Shown: piece by piece, positions 45,908 to 55,747 of the stretch | Numbering within the stretch: position 1 is the first letter of the stretch | Layout of the letters: every line of letters begins with the position of its first letter | Source: Paraburkholderia sacchari | Lineage (GTDB): Bacteria > Pseudomonadota > Gammaproteobacteria > Burkholderiales > Burkholderiaceae | DNA length: 64,000 nucleotides | NCBI RefSeq assembly: GCF_000785435.2 | Contig: NZ_JTDB02000007.1 | Span: forward strand, 253,745 to 317,744 | Direction: 5' to 3' | The notes under the pieces: generated by a model | Told to the model about the DNA's origin: nothing | Databases searched by the model: none | Seen by the model: only the letters and a program-made list of their open reading frames with translations | Program-made: the position numbers and the translations under genes

Positions 45908-46780
45908 ATGAGTATGTTGCGCGCGATGCAAAGAAAACGCTTGAATATCGACCTGACCGCAGCCCGTAATGGGGCTTCGGTCATCGCGCTCTGCCTGCTG
46001 ACGGCCTGTGCGACGCGCCTCGACAACGCACCTGTCGTAGACCGCACCGCGCCGCTCGGGACGGCGGGCGCACAGCCAGCAGCGCCGCTCGGGCCGCCGC
46101 CTCCGGGATACTACCGGGTGAAGCCGGGCGACACTCTGTATAGGATTGCGCTCGAAAACGGTCAGAACTACCGCGACGTCGCCACCTGGAACAATCTCAC
46201 CAATCCGAATCAGATTGAAGTCGATCAGTTGCTGCGTGTCGCGCCGCCGAATGGTGCGAGCAGCGCGCCGGGGGCTGTCGCAGCGCCAGCGCCGGGCGCA
46301 CAGCCGGGCTCGTCCGCCATGCCGCCGATATACGGATCGGGCGCGAGCGCAACGCCACCCGTTGCGGCCGTGCCGCCGCAGGCGAGCGGCAGCGACACGG
46401 CCGCAGCGCCCGGCAGCGTGTCGCTTGCGTGGCCGGTGCGCGGCCCGGTGCTCAACCGCTTCGACGATGCGAAGAACAAAGGCATCAATATCGGCGGTGC
46501 AACTGGTGACCCTGTCAAGGCAGCGGGTGATGGACGAGTGGTTTATGCCGGAAATGGGCTGCGCGGTTACGGCAATCTCATTATCATCAAGCATGACGCG
46601 ACGTTTTTGACAGCGTACGCACACAACCGGGCTTTGATGGTAAAAGAAGGAGATGCGGTCACGAAGGGTCAGAAAATTGCCGAGATGGGTAATACCGATT
46701 CGGACCGCGTGATGCTGCATTTCGAAGTACGCCGTCAGGGCAAGCCCGTCGACCCTATGAAATACTTGCCGCCGCAATAA
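45908..46780 (+). CDS. nlpD: LysM/M23 murein hydrolase activator lipoprotein NlpD
   Basis: A 290-residue envelope protein. The signal peptide ends at the lipobox LLTAC, so it is lipidated. A LysM domain (GYYRVKPGDTLYRIALENGQNY) covers about 68-115, then an Ala/Pro/Gly linker, then a LytM/M23 domain (about 180-290: GPVLNRFDDAKNKGINIGG...HFEVRRQGKPVDPMKYLPPQ). The degenerate M23 site suggests activation of amidases rather than cleavage. ATG 45908 is chosen, but TTG 45899 and ATG 45914 are alternatives. In enterobacteria nlpD holds the main rpoS promoter. Confidence 0.9.
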   Translation: MSMLRAMQRKRLNIDLTAARNGASVIALCLLTACATRLDNAPVVDRTAPLGTAGAQPAAPLGPPPPGYYRVKPGDTLYRIALENGQNYRDVATWNNLTNPNQIEVDQLLRVAPPNGASSAPGAVAAPAPGAQPGSSAMPPIYGSGASATPPVAAVPPQASGSDTAAAPGSVSLAWPVRGPVLNRFDDAKNKGINIGGATGDPVKAAGDGRVVYAGNGLRGYGNLIIIKHDATFLTAYAHNRALMVKEGDAVTKGQKIAEMGNTDSDRVMLHFEVRRQGKPVDPMKYLPPQ

Positions 46781-46792
46781 AGCGAGCCGACT

Positions 46793-47869
46793 ATGCCGAA
46801 ATCGAAGCGCCGTCTGCAGCAGTCCGAGTCTGACAGTCAAGCCGCCCAGGTTTCGGTGGAGGACGGCGCTCGGCAGGGCGACGACGAAGAACTCGAGAAC
46901 GCACGCGAGTTCGACGAGCGCGAGTCCGCCTCGGAAGAGGGGGGGCGCGAAAACGAAGAAGCAGCGGAAGCGCCGTCCGATGCGGACGACTTCCGCGCGA
47001 TCTTGCAGGCCGAACTCACGGCCGACACCATCCAGCATTATCTGAACCGGATCAGCGTGAAGCCGCTGCTCACCGTCGAGGAAGAGCAGCGCTACTCGCG
47101 CCTTGCCAAGGCCGGCGAATTCGAGGCGCGGCAGGTCATGATCGAGCGCAATCTGCGTCTCGTCGTCAGCATTGCGAAGGGCTATCTGAACCGTGGCGTG
47201 CCGCTGCTCGACCTGATCGAGGAAGGCAACCTCGGCCTGATGCACGCGATCGAGAAATTCGATCCCACGCGTGGCTTCCGCTTTTCGACCTATGCCACCT
47301 GGTGGATCCGCCAGAGCATCGAGCGCGCGATCATGAACCAGGCGCGCACGGTGCGCCTGCCGGTGCACGTGATTCGCGAACTCAATCAGGTGCTGCGCGC
47401 GAAGCGCCATCTGGAGAAGAATTCGCTGAACGCCGACTCGGCGTCCGACCGGCGCGACGCGAGCATCGACGACATCGCCTATCTCACCGGCAAAACCACC
47501 GAGGAAGTCACCGACATCCTCGCGCTCAACGAACACACCGCTTCGCTCGATGCGCCGCTTGACCTCGATCCGGCAAGCAGCCTGCTCGATCTGCTCTCGG
47601 ACGACCAGAGCCAGTCGCCCGACGCCGAGGTGCAGCATCGCGAGCTCGAGACGCTCACGCGCGCCTGGCTCGGCCGGCTCTCGGACAAGCATCGCCATGT
47701 TATCGAGCGGCGCTTTGGACTGAACCATATCGAGCCCGCCACGCTCGAAGAGCTGGCCGATGAAATGGGCCTCACCCGCGAGCGTGTGCGGCAAATCCAG
47801 CAAGAAGCGCTGGTGCGCCTCAAGCGCTTTTTCGCTTCGAACGGCGTGCGCAAGGACGCTGTTCTATAA
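46793..47869 (+). CDS. rpoS: RNA polymerase sigma factor RpoS (sigma38)
   Basis: A 358-residue group 2 sigma-70 factor with regions 1.2-4.2: ADTIQHYLNRISVKPLLTVEEE, the -10 recognition stretch DLIEEGNLGLMHAIEKFDPT and FRFSTYATWWIRQSIERAI, and region 4 (EELADEMGLTRERVRQIQQE). The first 60 residues are strongly acidic and longer than in E. coli (330 residues). It lies 12 bp after nlpD in the conserved stress-response order. Confidence 0.95.
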   Translation: MPKSKRRLQQSESDSQAAQVSVEDGARQGDDEELENAREFDERESASEEGGRENEEAAEAPSDADDFRAILQAELTADTIQHYLNRISVKPLLTVEEEQRYSRLAKAGEFEARQVMIERNLRLVVSIAKGYLNRGVPLLDLIEEGNLGLMHAIEKFDPTRGFRFSTYATWWIRQSIERAIMNQARTVRLPVHVIRELNQVLRAKRHLEKNSLNADSASDRRDASIDDIAYLTGKTTEEVTDILALNEHTASLDAPLDLDPASSLLDLLSDDQSQSPDAEVQHRELETLTRAWLGRLSDKHRHVIERRFGLNHIEPATLEELADEMGLTRERVRQIQQEALVRLKRFFASNGVRKDAVL

Positions 47870-47901
47870 AACCCTCGCAGTCCACCTCGCAGTCGACCTG
47901 A

Positions 47902-48681
47902 ATGACAGTTCCTGTACTTGTATTCGACATCGAGACGATTCCCGATGTCGACGGCATTCGCCGCCTCGAAGATCTGCCCGCCTCGCTCTCCGACGCCGAA
48001 GTGGCCGAGCACGCATTCGCCGCGCGCCGCGAGAAAACCGGCAGCGATTTCCTGCCGCATCATCTGCAGCGCGTGGCCGCGATTTCGTGCGTGTTCCGTG
48101 ATGGGCAGGGCTTTCGCGTGCGCTCGCTAGGCACGCCCGAGGACGGCGAAGCAAAGCTGATCGACTCGTTTTATCGCACCATCGAGAAGTACACGCCGCA
48201 ACTCGTTTCGTGGAACGGCGGCGGCTTCGACCTGCCGGTGCTGCACTACCGGGCGCTGGTGCACGGCATACGTGCCGTGCGCTACTGGGAAATGGGCGAG
48301 GAGGAGCGCGACTTCAAGTGGAACAACTACATCAGCCGTTACCACTCGCGTCACACCGACCTGATGGACCTGCTCGCCATGTATCAGCCGCGCGCCAGCG
48401 CGCCGCTCGATGCGCTCGCGAAACTGTGCGGCTTTCCGGGCAAGCTCGGGATGGACGGCGGTCAGGTGTGGACGTCGTTCCAGCAGGGGCGCATCGAGGA
48501 AATCCGCAACTACTGTGAAACCGACGTGGTCAACACGTATCTGCTCTATTGCCGCTTCCAGAAGATGCGCGGCGGTTTCACCGAGCGCGAATACGACGAC
48601 GAAATCGAGTTCGTGAAGCAGTCGCTCACGGCCGAGCCCGCGGCGCACTGGAAGGAATATCTGGACGCGTTCGGCCAGTGA
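47902..48681 (+). CDS. Predicted 3'-5' exonuclease, PolB exonuclease-like family
   Basis: A 259-residue DnaQ-like exonuclease. The acidic site is visible as FDIETIPDVDG (first Asp-Glu), SWNGGGFDLPVLHYRA, DLMDLL and NYCETDVVNTYLLY, the DEDDy pattern of the PolB-like family. Stand-alone members are of unknown role, presumably in DNA or RNA trimming. It begins 32 bp after rpoS on the same strand. Confidence 0.88.
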   Translation: MTVPVLVFDIETIPDVDGIRRLEDLPASLSDAEVAEHAFAARREKTGSDFLPHHLQRVAAISCVFRDGQGFRVRSLGTPEDGEAKLIDSFYRTIEKYTPQLVSWNGGGFDLPVLHYRALVHGIRAVRYWEMGEEERDFKWNNYISRYHSRHTDLMDLLAMYQPRASAPLDALAKLCGFPGKLGMDGGQVWTSFQQGRIEEIRNYCETDVVNTYLLYCRFQKMRGGFTEREYDDEIEFVKQSLTAEPAAHWKEYLDAFGQ

Positions 48682-48706
48682 GCGCCGGCGTAGTTAGCCT
48701 GGTTGG

Positions 48707-49606
48707 TTAGTCCAGTTCGAGCACGATCGGCTGATGATCGGACGCCTCGGTGGCGCCGTCGATCTCGCAGTACTTGAGCCGTCCGCGCAAATCCTCGGTG
48801 ACGAACACGAAGTCGCAGGCGAGCGGCCCGTCGGACCATTGCACGGTGTCGAAGACGCCCGCCGTGGGCGGCGGCGTCATGCCGGGATGCAGCGCAGTCC
48901 AGGCATCGACGAACGCGGGACTGCCGGCAAGCGGTTCGAGCATGCGCGCGTATGCGGCGCTGCCGAACGCGCTGTTGAAATCTCCGCAGACAATTGCACT
49001 CACCGGTCGCACGGTACGAGCGAACGGTCCTTCGGCGTTCTCGGCGGGGGCGGGGTGCGCCGCGTGGGCGGTGGCCTCCTGCTGCAGTTGCCGAAGCGCA
49101 TCGACCTGCGCGAGCCGTTGGTGCACCGAATAGAACTCCAGGTGTGTCACGAGCACGCGCAATGCGCCGCCCGATGACGTCGCGCCGGACACATCGAGCA
49201 CCGCTTCGAGCGCGACGCGCTGCATCGACGGCGCGGCAGGATCGGCGGGCCAGGGCAGCAGATGGCGGAATACCTGGGCGACAGGCAGGCGGGTGGCGAT
49301 CGCATTGCCGAACTGCCGGCGCGCTGCGGGGCCCGTGTCCGGCGCAGTGGCCGGATCGACACCTAAATCGGCACCTAAGTCGGCACCGATTGCTTCGATT
49401 ACCGTGAAGCCGGGTAGAAGCGTTGCCAGTTCGGCGAACTGGTCGTTGCCGGGGCCGCCCGGCAGCGCGTGAAAGCCTCGCGTGATTTCCTGCATGCACA
49501 GGATGTCGAAATCGGCGAGGCGGCGGGCTTCGCGCACCGTGCGCCCGAGATCCACGACACCTGATGCGTCGCGTCCCCACTGCACGTTCCAGCTAACGAG
49601 TTTCAT
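48707..49606 (-). CDS. Endonuclease/exonuclease/phosphatase family protein
   Basis: A 299-residue EEP-fold hydrolase: MKLVSWNVQWGRD, ILCMQEIT with the catalytic Glu, VCGDFNSAFG with Asp-Asn, and ASDHQPIVLEL with the Asp-His pair. The insert between residues 80 and 110 (GADLGADLG and nearby) is low complexity. There is no signal peptide. The substrate (DNA, phosphoester or inositol phosphate) cannot be decided. ATG 49606 is six bases after a GGAG. A further ATG eight codons upstream is less well placed. Confidence 0.88.
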   Translation of the reverse strand: MKLVSWNVQWGRDASGVVDLGRTVREARRLADFDILCMQEITRGFHALPGGPGNDQFAELATLLPGFTVIEAIGADLGADLGVDPATAPDTGPAARRQFGNAIATRLPVAQVFRHLLPWPADPAAPSMQRVALEAVLDVSGATSSGGALRVLVTHLEFYSVHQRLAQVDALRQLQQEATAHAAHPAPAENAEGPFARTVRPVSAIVCGDFNSAFGSAAYARMLEPLAGSPAFVDAWTALHPGMTPPPTAGVFDTVQWSDGPLACDFVFVTEDLRGRLKYCEIDGATEASDHQPIVLELD

Positions 49607-49672
49607 GACCGGCTCCAGTTCACGCATCATTGAACGGCCGGGGCGCCGGACTCCGGGATGATCGCGAGCGGA

Positions 49673-50020
49673 TTATCGGCGCATGACCGCGTAATCGGAT
49701 GAATGATAGGCCACGGCGGGCCCGGCTGCCCGGCGCACCAGGCCCAAGTCGCATTTCCCGTGCGCGGTCGCCGACACGGCGCGCTGCTTGAAATACACGG
49801 CGAACGGGACCTTCCCGTAATCGCCGAGCGCATACTGGTAGCACTCGTTGCCGTTTTCGCCAAATATGCGATCGGGTGGTCCGATGCGCCTGGTGACTTC
49901 GGTTTGCGTCATGCTCCGCGTGACGGAGGACATCGTCACATCAGGAGCCGGCGTTGGCGAGATGCAGGCGTTCGCACCGAGAACAGTCGCGACCAGCATC
50001 GCATAAAGCAGTTTGTTCAT
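49673..50020 (-). CDS. Small putative lipoprotein
   Basis: A 115-residue exported protein with a signal peptide ending at LGANAC, a plausible lipobox. The mature part starts ISPTPAPDVTMSSV and has a SmpA/OmlA-like VTRRIGPPDRIF motif followed by CYQYALGDYGKVPFAVYF. Two further cysteines could form a disulfide. No function is known. The BamE-like turn hints at an outer-membrane association only. Confidence 0.72.
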   Translation of the reverse strand: MNKLLYAMLVATVLGANACISPTPAPDVTMSSVTRSMTQTEVTRRIGPPDRIFGENGNECYQYALGDYGKVPFAVYFKQRAVSATAHGKCDLGLVRRAAGPAVAYHSSDYAVMRR

Positions 50021-50153
50021 TTCAAACTAGAAGATCATGATGGGTGCGCTATCTGTACGCTCCCGGTGCAAGGTTTTCTATCGGATTCGTCTCAATTCAA
50101 CGTGCCAGGGAATCCAAAGCATCGCGTGCGCGCAGGGGCTGCTTACCCGCTAC

Positions 50154-50180
50154 TCAATCGAATCAATCGAATCAATCGAA
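50154..50180. repeat. Three tandem copies of TCAATCGAA
   Basis: Three exact 9-bp copies in a row. On the minus strand they overlap the stop codon of the small ORF ending at 50172. Lengths divisible by three mean copy changes would only add residues or move the stop. Confidence 0.85.
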
Positions 50181-50378
50181 TACGAAGCGGACGATGAGAT
50201 AAATGAGGCCGATCATCACGAACGAACTGCATGGCATGATTGCGGCGACCGCATACGAGCGGCGCCGCGCCATGGCGCGACGAGGCGGCGCTTCCAGAGA
50301 AGGGGTGAGCAATACAATCGCGGTACAAAGTATGGCCAGCGGTATCGCAAAGCCTTGATCGGAGAGGAGTATGTCCAT
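50172..50378 (-). CDS. Small hypothetical membrane protein
   Basis: A 68-residue ORF with two hydrophobic stretches (FAIPLAILCTAIVLL and SFVMIGLIYLIVRFVF) separated by an Arg-rich loop, a pattern of a two-pass membrane protein. The ribosome site is weak and no homologue is recognised. It could be spurious. The neighbouring small lipoprotein is on the same strand. Confidence 0.42.
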   Translation of the reverse strand: MDILLSDQGFAIPLAILCTAIVLLTPSLEAPPRRAMARRRSYAVAAIMPCSSFVMIGLIYLIVRFVFD

Positions 50379-50592
50379 GATGTCGGGTTTCGGGCGCAGG
50401 CCTCATATGGCACATCGTGAGAAACATCGTACTGACCGATGTCCGCGCCGGGTATGGGATTAGTTTGAAAGTGCGAGTGCAGCGTGAGCGGGGGCGTGTC
50501 GCAGCGCGCGTAGGGAGTCGACGCCGAATCGACTACAATCTCGCCTTCGCCTGAAAAATTCCCCTCACTGTCTGTCTGTCAGGAACCCGCTG

Positions 50593-52089
50593 GTGTCTCA
50601 AGCTGCCCCCGACCCTCAAGCCGAAACTGGCCGTGCCGAAACTGGCCGTGCCGAATCCGTTGCCGCTGCTTCCATGCCCGTGCCCGCGAAGAAGCTCAGC
50701 AAGCGCGAGCGCCGTGCCGAGAAACGCGCATCCATCGAAGCGTCGGTTGCTCATGCCCCGATTCTGGAAATCGAGTCCCTCGACATGGAGGCGCGTGGCG
50801 TGGGCCGTACCGTCACCGAAACGGGCGAACCCGGCAAGGTGATCTTCGTCGAGGGCGCGTTGCCGGGCGAACAGGTCACATATTTGAGCTACCGCAAGAA
50901 GCCGAGCTTCGAGCAGGCTCAGGTCGTGAACGTGCTGCGCGAGAGTGCGATTCGTACGAGGCCGCAGTGCCAGTTCTTCGGCACCTGCGGCGGCTGCTCG
51001 ATGCAGCATCTGGACGTGCGCGCCCAGATTGCCGTCAAGCAGCGCGTGCTCGAAGACAATCTCATGCATCTCTCGAAGGTGCGTGCTGAAACGATGTTCC
51101 GGCCGATCCACGGGCCGTCGTGGGGTTACCGCTACCGTGCGCGCCTGACCGTGCGCAATGTGCCGAAGAAGGGCGGCGTGCTGGTGGGGTTCCACGAACG
51201 CAAGAGCAGCTATGTCGCCGACATGACGAGTTGCGAGGTCCTGCCGCCGCATGTCTCGGCCATGCTCGTGCCGCTGCGTCGGCTGGTCGAGGCGCTGTCG
51301 ATTCGCGATCGCATGCCGCAGATCGAACTGGCCGTCGGTTCGAGCGTGACGGCGCTGGTCCTGCGCATCCTCGAGCCGCTCACCGCCGCCGACGAAGACT
51401 TGCTGCGCACCTTCGCCGACTTGCACAACGTGCAGTTCTGGCTGCAGCCCAAGGGTCCGGATACGGTGTTTCCGTTCTATCCGCTCGACAAGGCGCTCGA
51501 CTACACGTTGCCCGAGTTCGATATCCGCATGCCGTTCAAGCCGACGGATTTCACTCAGGTCAATCACCAGATCAACCGCGTGCTCGTAGGACGCGCGCTG
51601 CGCCTGCTCGCACCCGAGGCGGGCGACCGCGTGCTCGACCTGTTCTGCGGCATCGGCAACTTCACGCTGCCGCTCGCGCGTCTCGCACGCGAAGTGGTGG
51701 GCATCGAGGGCAGCGATACGCTGACGGCGCGCGCACTCGAAAACGCGCGTGCCAATGGCGTGGACGGCCATACGTCGTTTGCGTGCCGCAATCTGTTCGA
51801 AGTCACTGCCGACGATCTTCGGGCGCTCGGCGCCTTCGACAAATTCCTGATCGATCCGCCGCGCGAAGGTGCGCTTGCGGTGTCGCAGGCGCTGGCCGAG
51901 ATCGCGAAGAGCGGCGAGGGGCCGTTGCCCACGCGCATCGTCTACGTGTCGTGCAGTCCGGCGACGCTCGCGCGCGACGCGGGCGTGCTCGTGAACGAAG
52001 CGGGTTACCGGCTAAAGGGCGCGGGCGTGGTCAACATGTTTCCGCATACGTCGCACGTCGAGTCGATCGCGTTGTTCGAGCGCGACTGA
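50593..52089 (+). CDS. rlmD: 23S rRNA (uracil-1939-C5)-methyltransferase RlmD
   Basis: A 498-residue TRAM-domain methyltransferase. The [4Fe-4S] ligands are C126, C132, C135 ([10 protein letters not shown]) and C214. It has the SAM loop [16 protein letters not shown], the DPPREGA motif and the catalytic [11 protein letters not shown]. The first 40 residues are variable and include the doubled AETGR unit, from a 15-bp tandem DNA repeat. GTG 50593 follows AGGAAC. TrmA or RlmC paralogues lack this cluster arrangement. Confidence 0.93.
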   Translation: MSQAAPDPQAETGRAETGRAESVAAASMPVPAKKLSKRERRAEKRASIEASVAHAPILEIESLDMEARGVGRTVTETGEPGKVIFVEGALPGEQVTYLSYRKKPSFEQAQVVNVLRESAIRTRPQCQFFGTCGGCSMQHLDVRAQIAVKQRVLEDNLMHLSKVRAETMFRPIHGPSWGYRYRARLTVRNVPKKGGVLVGFHERKSSYVADMTSCEVLPPHVSAMLVPLRRLVEALSIRDRMPQIELAVGSSVTALVLRILEPLTAADEDLLRTFADLHNVQFWLQPKGPDTVFPFYPLDKALDYTLPEFDIRMPFKPTDFTQVNHQINRVLVGRALRLLAPEAGDRVLDLFCGIGNFTLPLARLAREVVGIEGSDTLTARALENARANGVDGHTSFACRNLFEVTADDLRALGAFDKFLIDPPREGALAVSQALAEIAKSGEGPLPTRIVYVSCSPATLARDAGVLVNEAGYRLKGAGVVNMFPHTSHVESIALFERD

Positions 52090-52144
52090 ACGAGGACGGC
52101 GCCTCCGGCGCCTTTTCCAGCGGCTCGACAATCGATAGCGGCAA

Positions 52145-52177
52145 AAAAAATCGCCACGGATTTCCGTGCGATTTTTT
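52145..52177. terminator. Bidirectional terminator between convergent rlmD and bamD
   Basis: AAAAAATCGCCACGG (52145-52159) pairs with CCGTGCGATTTTTT (52164-52177), one bulged C. T runs appear in both directions. Confidence 0.88.
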
Positions 52178-52204
52178 ATTGGACCGACTGGGCCGAAGCG
52201 GCGC

Positions 52205-53101
52205 TTACCAGATCTGGTACCACGGCTTGTTCTCCTTGCCGGCGCGCGCGTGGCCCGTGATGTACGGGCTGTCCGGGAACGTGGCGGCGAGCACGCGGCG
52301 GGTATCCTCGGCCATCTGCGGCTGGTTCAGCTTCTGATATGAGAGGATCATGATGTGCAGGGCGTCCTCGATTGCCGGTGCGCTCTTGTAGTCCTGGATC
52401 GCCAGCTGCGCGCGATTGATCGCCGCCACGTAGGCGCCGCGACGGTAGTAGTAGTCGGCCGCGTGCACTTCGTGCGAGGCGAGGGCGTTCACGATATAGC
52501 GCATGCGCTGTGCTGCGTCCGGCGCGTACTTGCTCTTCGGGAACCTGTCCACGACGACCTTGAACGCGTCATACGACTCGCGCAGCGACTTCGGATCGCG
52601 CTCGCTCATGTCCTGGCCAGAGAAGCGGCCGAACAGACCGAGGTCGTCGTTGAAGTGGATCATGCCCTTCAGATAGTACGCGTAGGCAATGTCCGGATGA
52701 TCGGGGTGCAACTGGATGAAACGGTTGATGGCCTGGTCGGCGGCATCGTTCTCGTTATCCTTCCAGCTGCAGTAGGCGACGTTGATCTGCGCCTGCTGAG
52801 CGAAGCGGCCGAACGGGTCGCGGCCTTCGAGTTGCTCGAAGTATTTCGCGCATTTGCCCCAGTCGCCGCCGGAGAGCGCGTCCTGGGCCTCCGTATATAA
52901 TTTGTTGTTATTCCACGTTGCCGTTTCGTCCGTTTTTTGCGGCAGGCCGTGGCAGGCCGCGACCACGGCGAGCGCGGCACCGCAGGCGGCAATGCGAATA
53001 ACGTTGCCAATTTTGCCGAGCGTTCGTGCTCGCGCCGTGCGCGTAGCGTTTCGGGCCATTGTTTCTTGGGCCAGTTTCGTAATCGTGTTCAAGGCTCGCA
53101 T
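52205..53101 (-). CDS. bamD: Outer membrane protein assembly factor BamD
   Basis: A 298-residue lipoprotein with TPR repeats. The N terminus is basic, followed by a hydrophobic span and the lipobox VVAAC at about residue 50. Repeats such as [31 protein letters not shown] and [13 protein letters not shown] are typical of BamD (YfiO), which joins BamA in folding outer-membrane proteins. The ATG at 53059 would give a shorter signal peptide and is a possible true start. It is divergent from rluD, the standard arrangement. Confidence 0.93.
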   Translation of the reverse strand: MRALNTITKLAQETMARNATRTARARTLGKIGNVIRIAACGAALAVVAACHGLPQKTDETATWNNNKLYTEAQDALSGGDWGKCAKYFEQLEGRDPFGRFAQQAQINVAYCSWKDNENDAADQAINRFIQLHPDHPDIAYAYYLKGMIHFNDDLGLFGRFSGQDMSERDPKSLRESYDAFKVVVDRFPKSKYAPDAAQRMRYIVNALASHEVHAADYYYRRGAYVAAINRAQLAIQDYKSAPAIEDALHIMILSYQKLNQPQMAEDTRRVLAATFPDSPYITGHARAGKENKPWYQIW

Positions 53102-53142
53102 TTATCCAGTCCAGCTACAGGTCCACAGGTGACCCAGACTCA

Positions 53143-54407
<1,265 letters not shown>

Positions 54408-54411
<4 letters not shown>

Positions 54412-55301
54412 CTACGACCTGCCCGGAACTGACTTCCGCCGATTTGCTGCAACCGGAGTGGCATGTGGCGCCGCGCGTGCGCGCGATCGTGACCACGCGT
54501 AACGGCGGCGTGAGCTTGCCGCCGTTCGGCCGTTGGCGGGCAGATGCGGCGTCCTTGGCGGATGCGGCGAGCGAAGGCGGTGTGGAGCTGCCGTGCGGCC
54601 TGAACCTGGGCCGTTTGTCCGGCGACGATCTGGAGCACGTCGAGGCCAATCGCTCGCGCCTGCTCGCCTGGGCGGGCGTGCCGGCGGCATGGCTGAAGCA
54701 AGTTCACGGGCCAGTGGTGGTCGACGCGGCAGCTGCCCTCGAGTCCGCTCGCGCGGGTACCCTGCTCGAAGCCGATGCGAGCGTGACCGGCCAGCGGGGC
54801 ATCGCCTGCGCGGTGATGGTCGCCGACTGCATGCCCGTGCTGCTTTGCGATGGCGCGGGGCGGGCCGTAGGCGCGGCGCATGCGGGATGGCGCGGGCTCG
54901 CTGCGGGGGTCATCGAGAAAACTGCGCAACGCGTGGCCGCGCTCGCGGGCTGTGCCGCGAGCGAACTGCACGCGTACCTTGGGCCCGCAATCGGCCCGAA
55001 GGCGTTCGAAGTGGGGGAGGATGTGCGCGCCGCGTTCATGGATCACGCCGAGGCCATCGATGGTGCCCGGCGCGATGCCGTGCGCGTCGGCACAGAAGCG
55101 GCATTTGTGCCGCGCCCCGAGGTGCCTGGCAAGTATCTCGCTGATCTGGGCTGCCTCGCGCGCCTGCGGCTTGCTGAAATCGGCGTGACGCATATCAGCG
55201 GCGGGGGAATGTGCACTTTTACCGATCGCGAACGGTTCTTTTCCTATCGCCGCGAACGCGTGACTGGCCGAATGGCGGCGCTCATCTGGCTTACGCCTTG
55301 A
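54408..55301 (+). CDS. pgeF: Laccase-domain protein PgeF/YfiH family
   Basis: A 297-residue YfiH/DUF152 protein. It has the motifs [54 protein letters not shown] and [14 protein letters not shown], which carry the His and Cys that coordinate zinc. Members act on purine nucleosides and in E. coli help peptidoglycan editing. They were earlier called polyphenol oxidases. The order bamD | rluD-pgeF is conserved in the group. Its stop is 446 bp before phaC. Confidence 0.92.
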
Positions 55302-55747
55302 ATCTTGCAGTGGGGAGCCGCTCCGTTATTTCAAATCCGCAGGCTTCCTGCTGAACTTTCGAACACCGGTTTTAAGTCCCGAACCGCCATATTTTGCTGC
55401 ACTGCACGGTCGGCGCCAAACGCCGTACTTCATGCGATTCAAATCAGTCGGGCGATTCCTGCATTGCACTGCAAGCACTTGCGCGCACGGCGCTTTTTTT
55501 TGCAGCATCGTGCGCGGTGCATTGTGTCAGCCAATTTAAGAATGGCTTACATCGGGAAAACGATAATAAAAAAAATATCGCACTGCGGCAAAATCGGGCA
55601 CAAGCATTGACACGCTTTGCAGTGGGGAGCAAGAATGTCCCTCACCTACGGGACAGGACGCGACCGGGCGCACATGGCAGCAGTGCACCGCAAGCGGACC
55701 ACCTGCCTCTCAACCAGTCCTCCGGGACACATCGGTCAAAAGCAGGC
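55302..55747 (+). promoter_or_regulatory. phaC leader with five GCACTGC elements and a 14-bp direct repeat
   Basis: No gene is present. GCACTGC cores lie at about 55307 (as GCAGTG(G)), 55398-55406 and 55465-55473 (both TGCACTGCA, palindromic at its ends), 55579-55587 (CGCACTGCG) and 55619 (as GCAGTG). TTGCAGTGGGGAGC occurs at both 55305-55318 and 55617-55630. Candidate binding region for PhaR, encoded downstream. Confidence 0.6.
55607..55636 (+). promoter_or_regulatory. Candidate phaC promoter
   Basis: A perfect -35 TTGACA (55607-55612) and a weaker -10 AAGAAT (55631-55636) are 18 bases apart. The spacer is almost entirely the TTGCAGTGGGGAGC element (55617-55630), so a protein bound there would exclude RNA polymerase. 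It sits about 110 bases before the phaC ATG. Confidence 0.6.

Noticed and set aside
55394-55747. 118-residue in-frame extension of phaC.
   Set aside because: It spans the promoter and GCACTGC elements, is AT-richer, and PhaC homologues begin near 55748.
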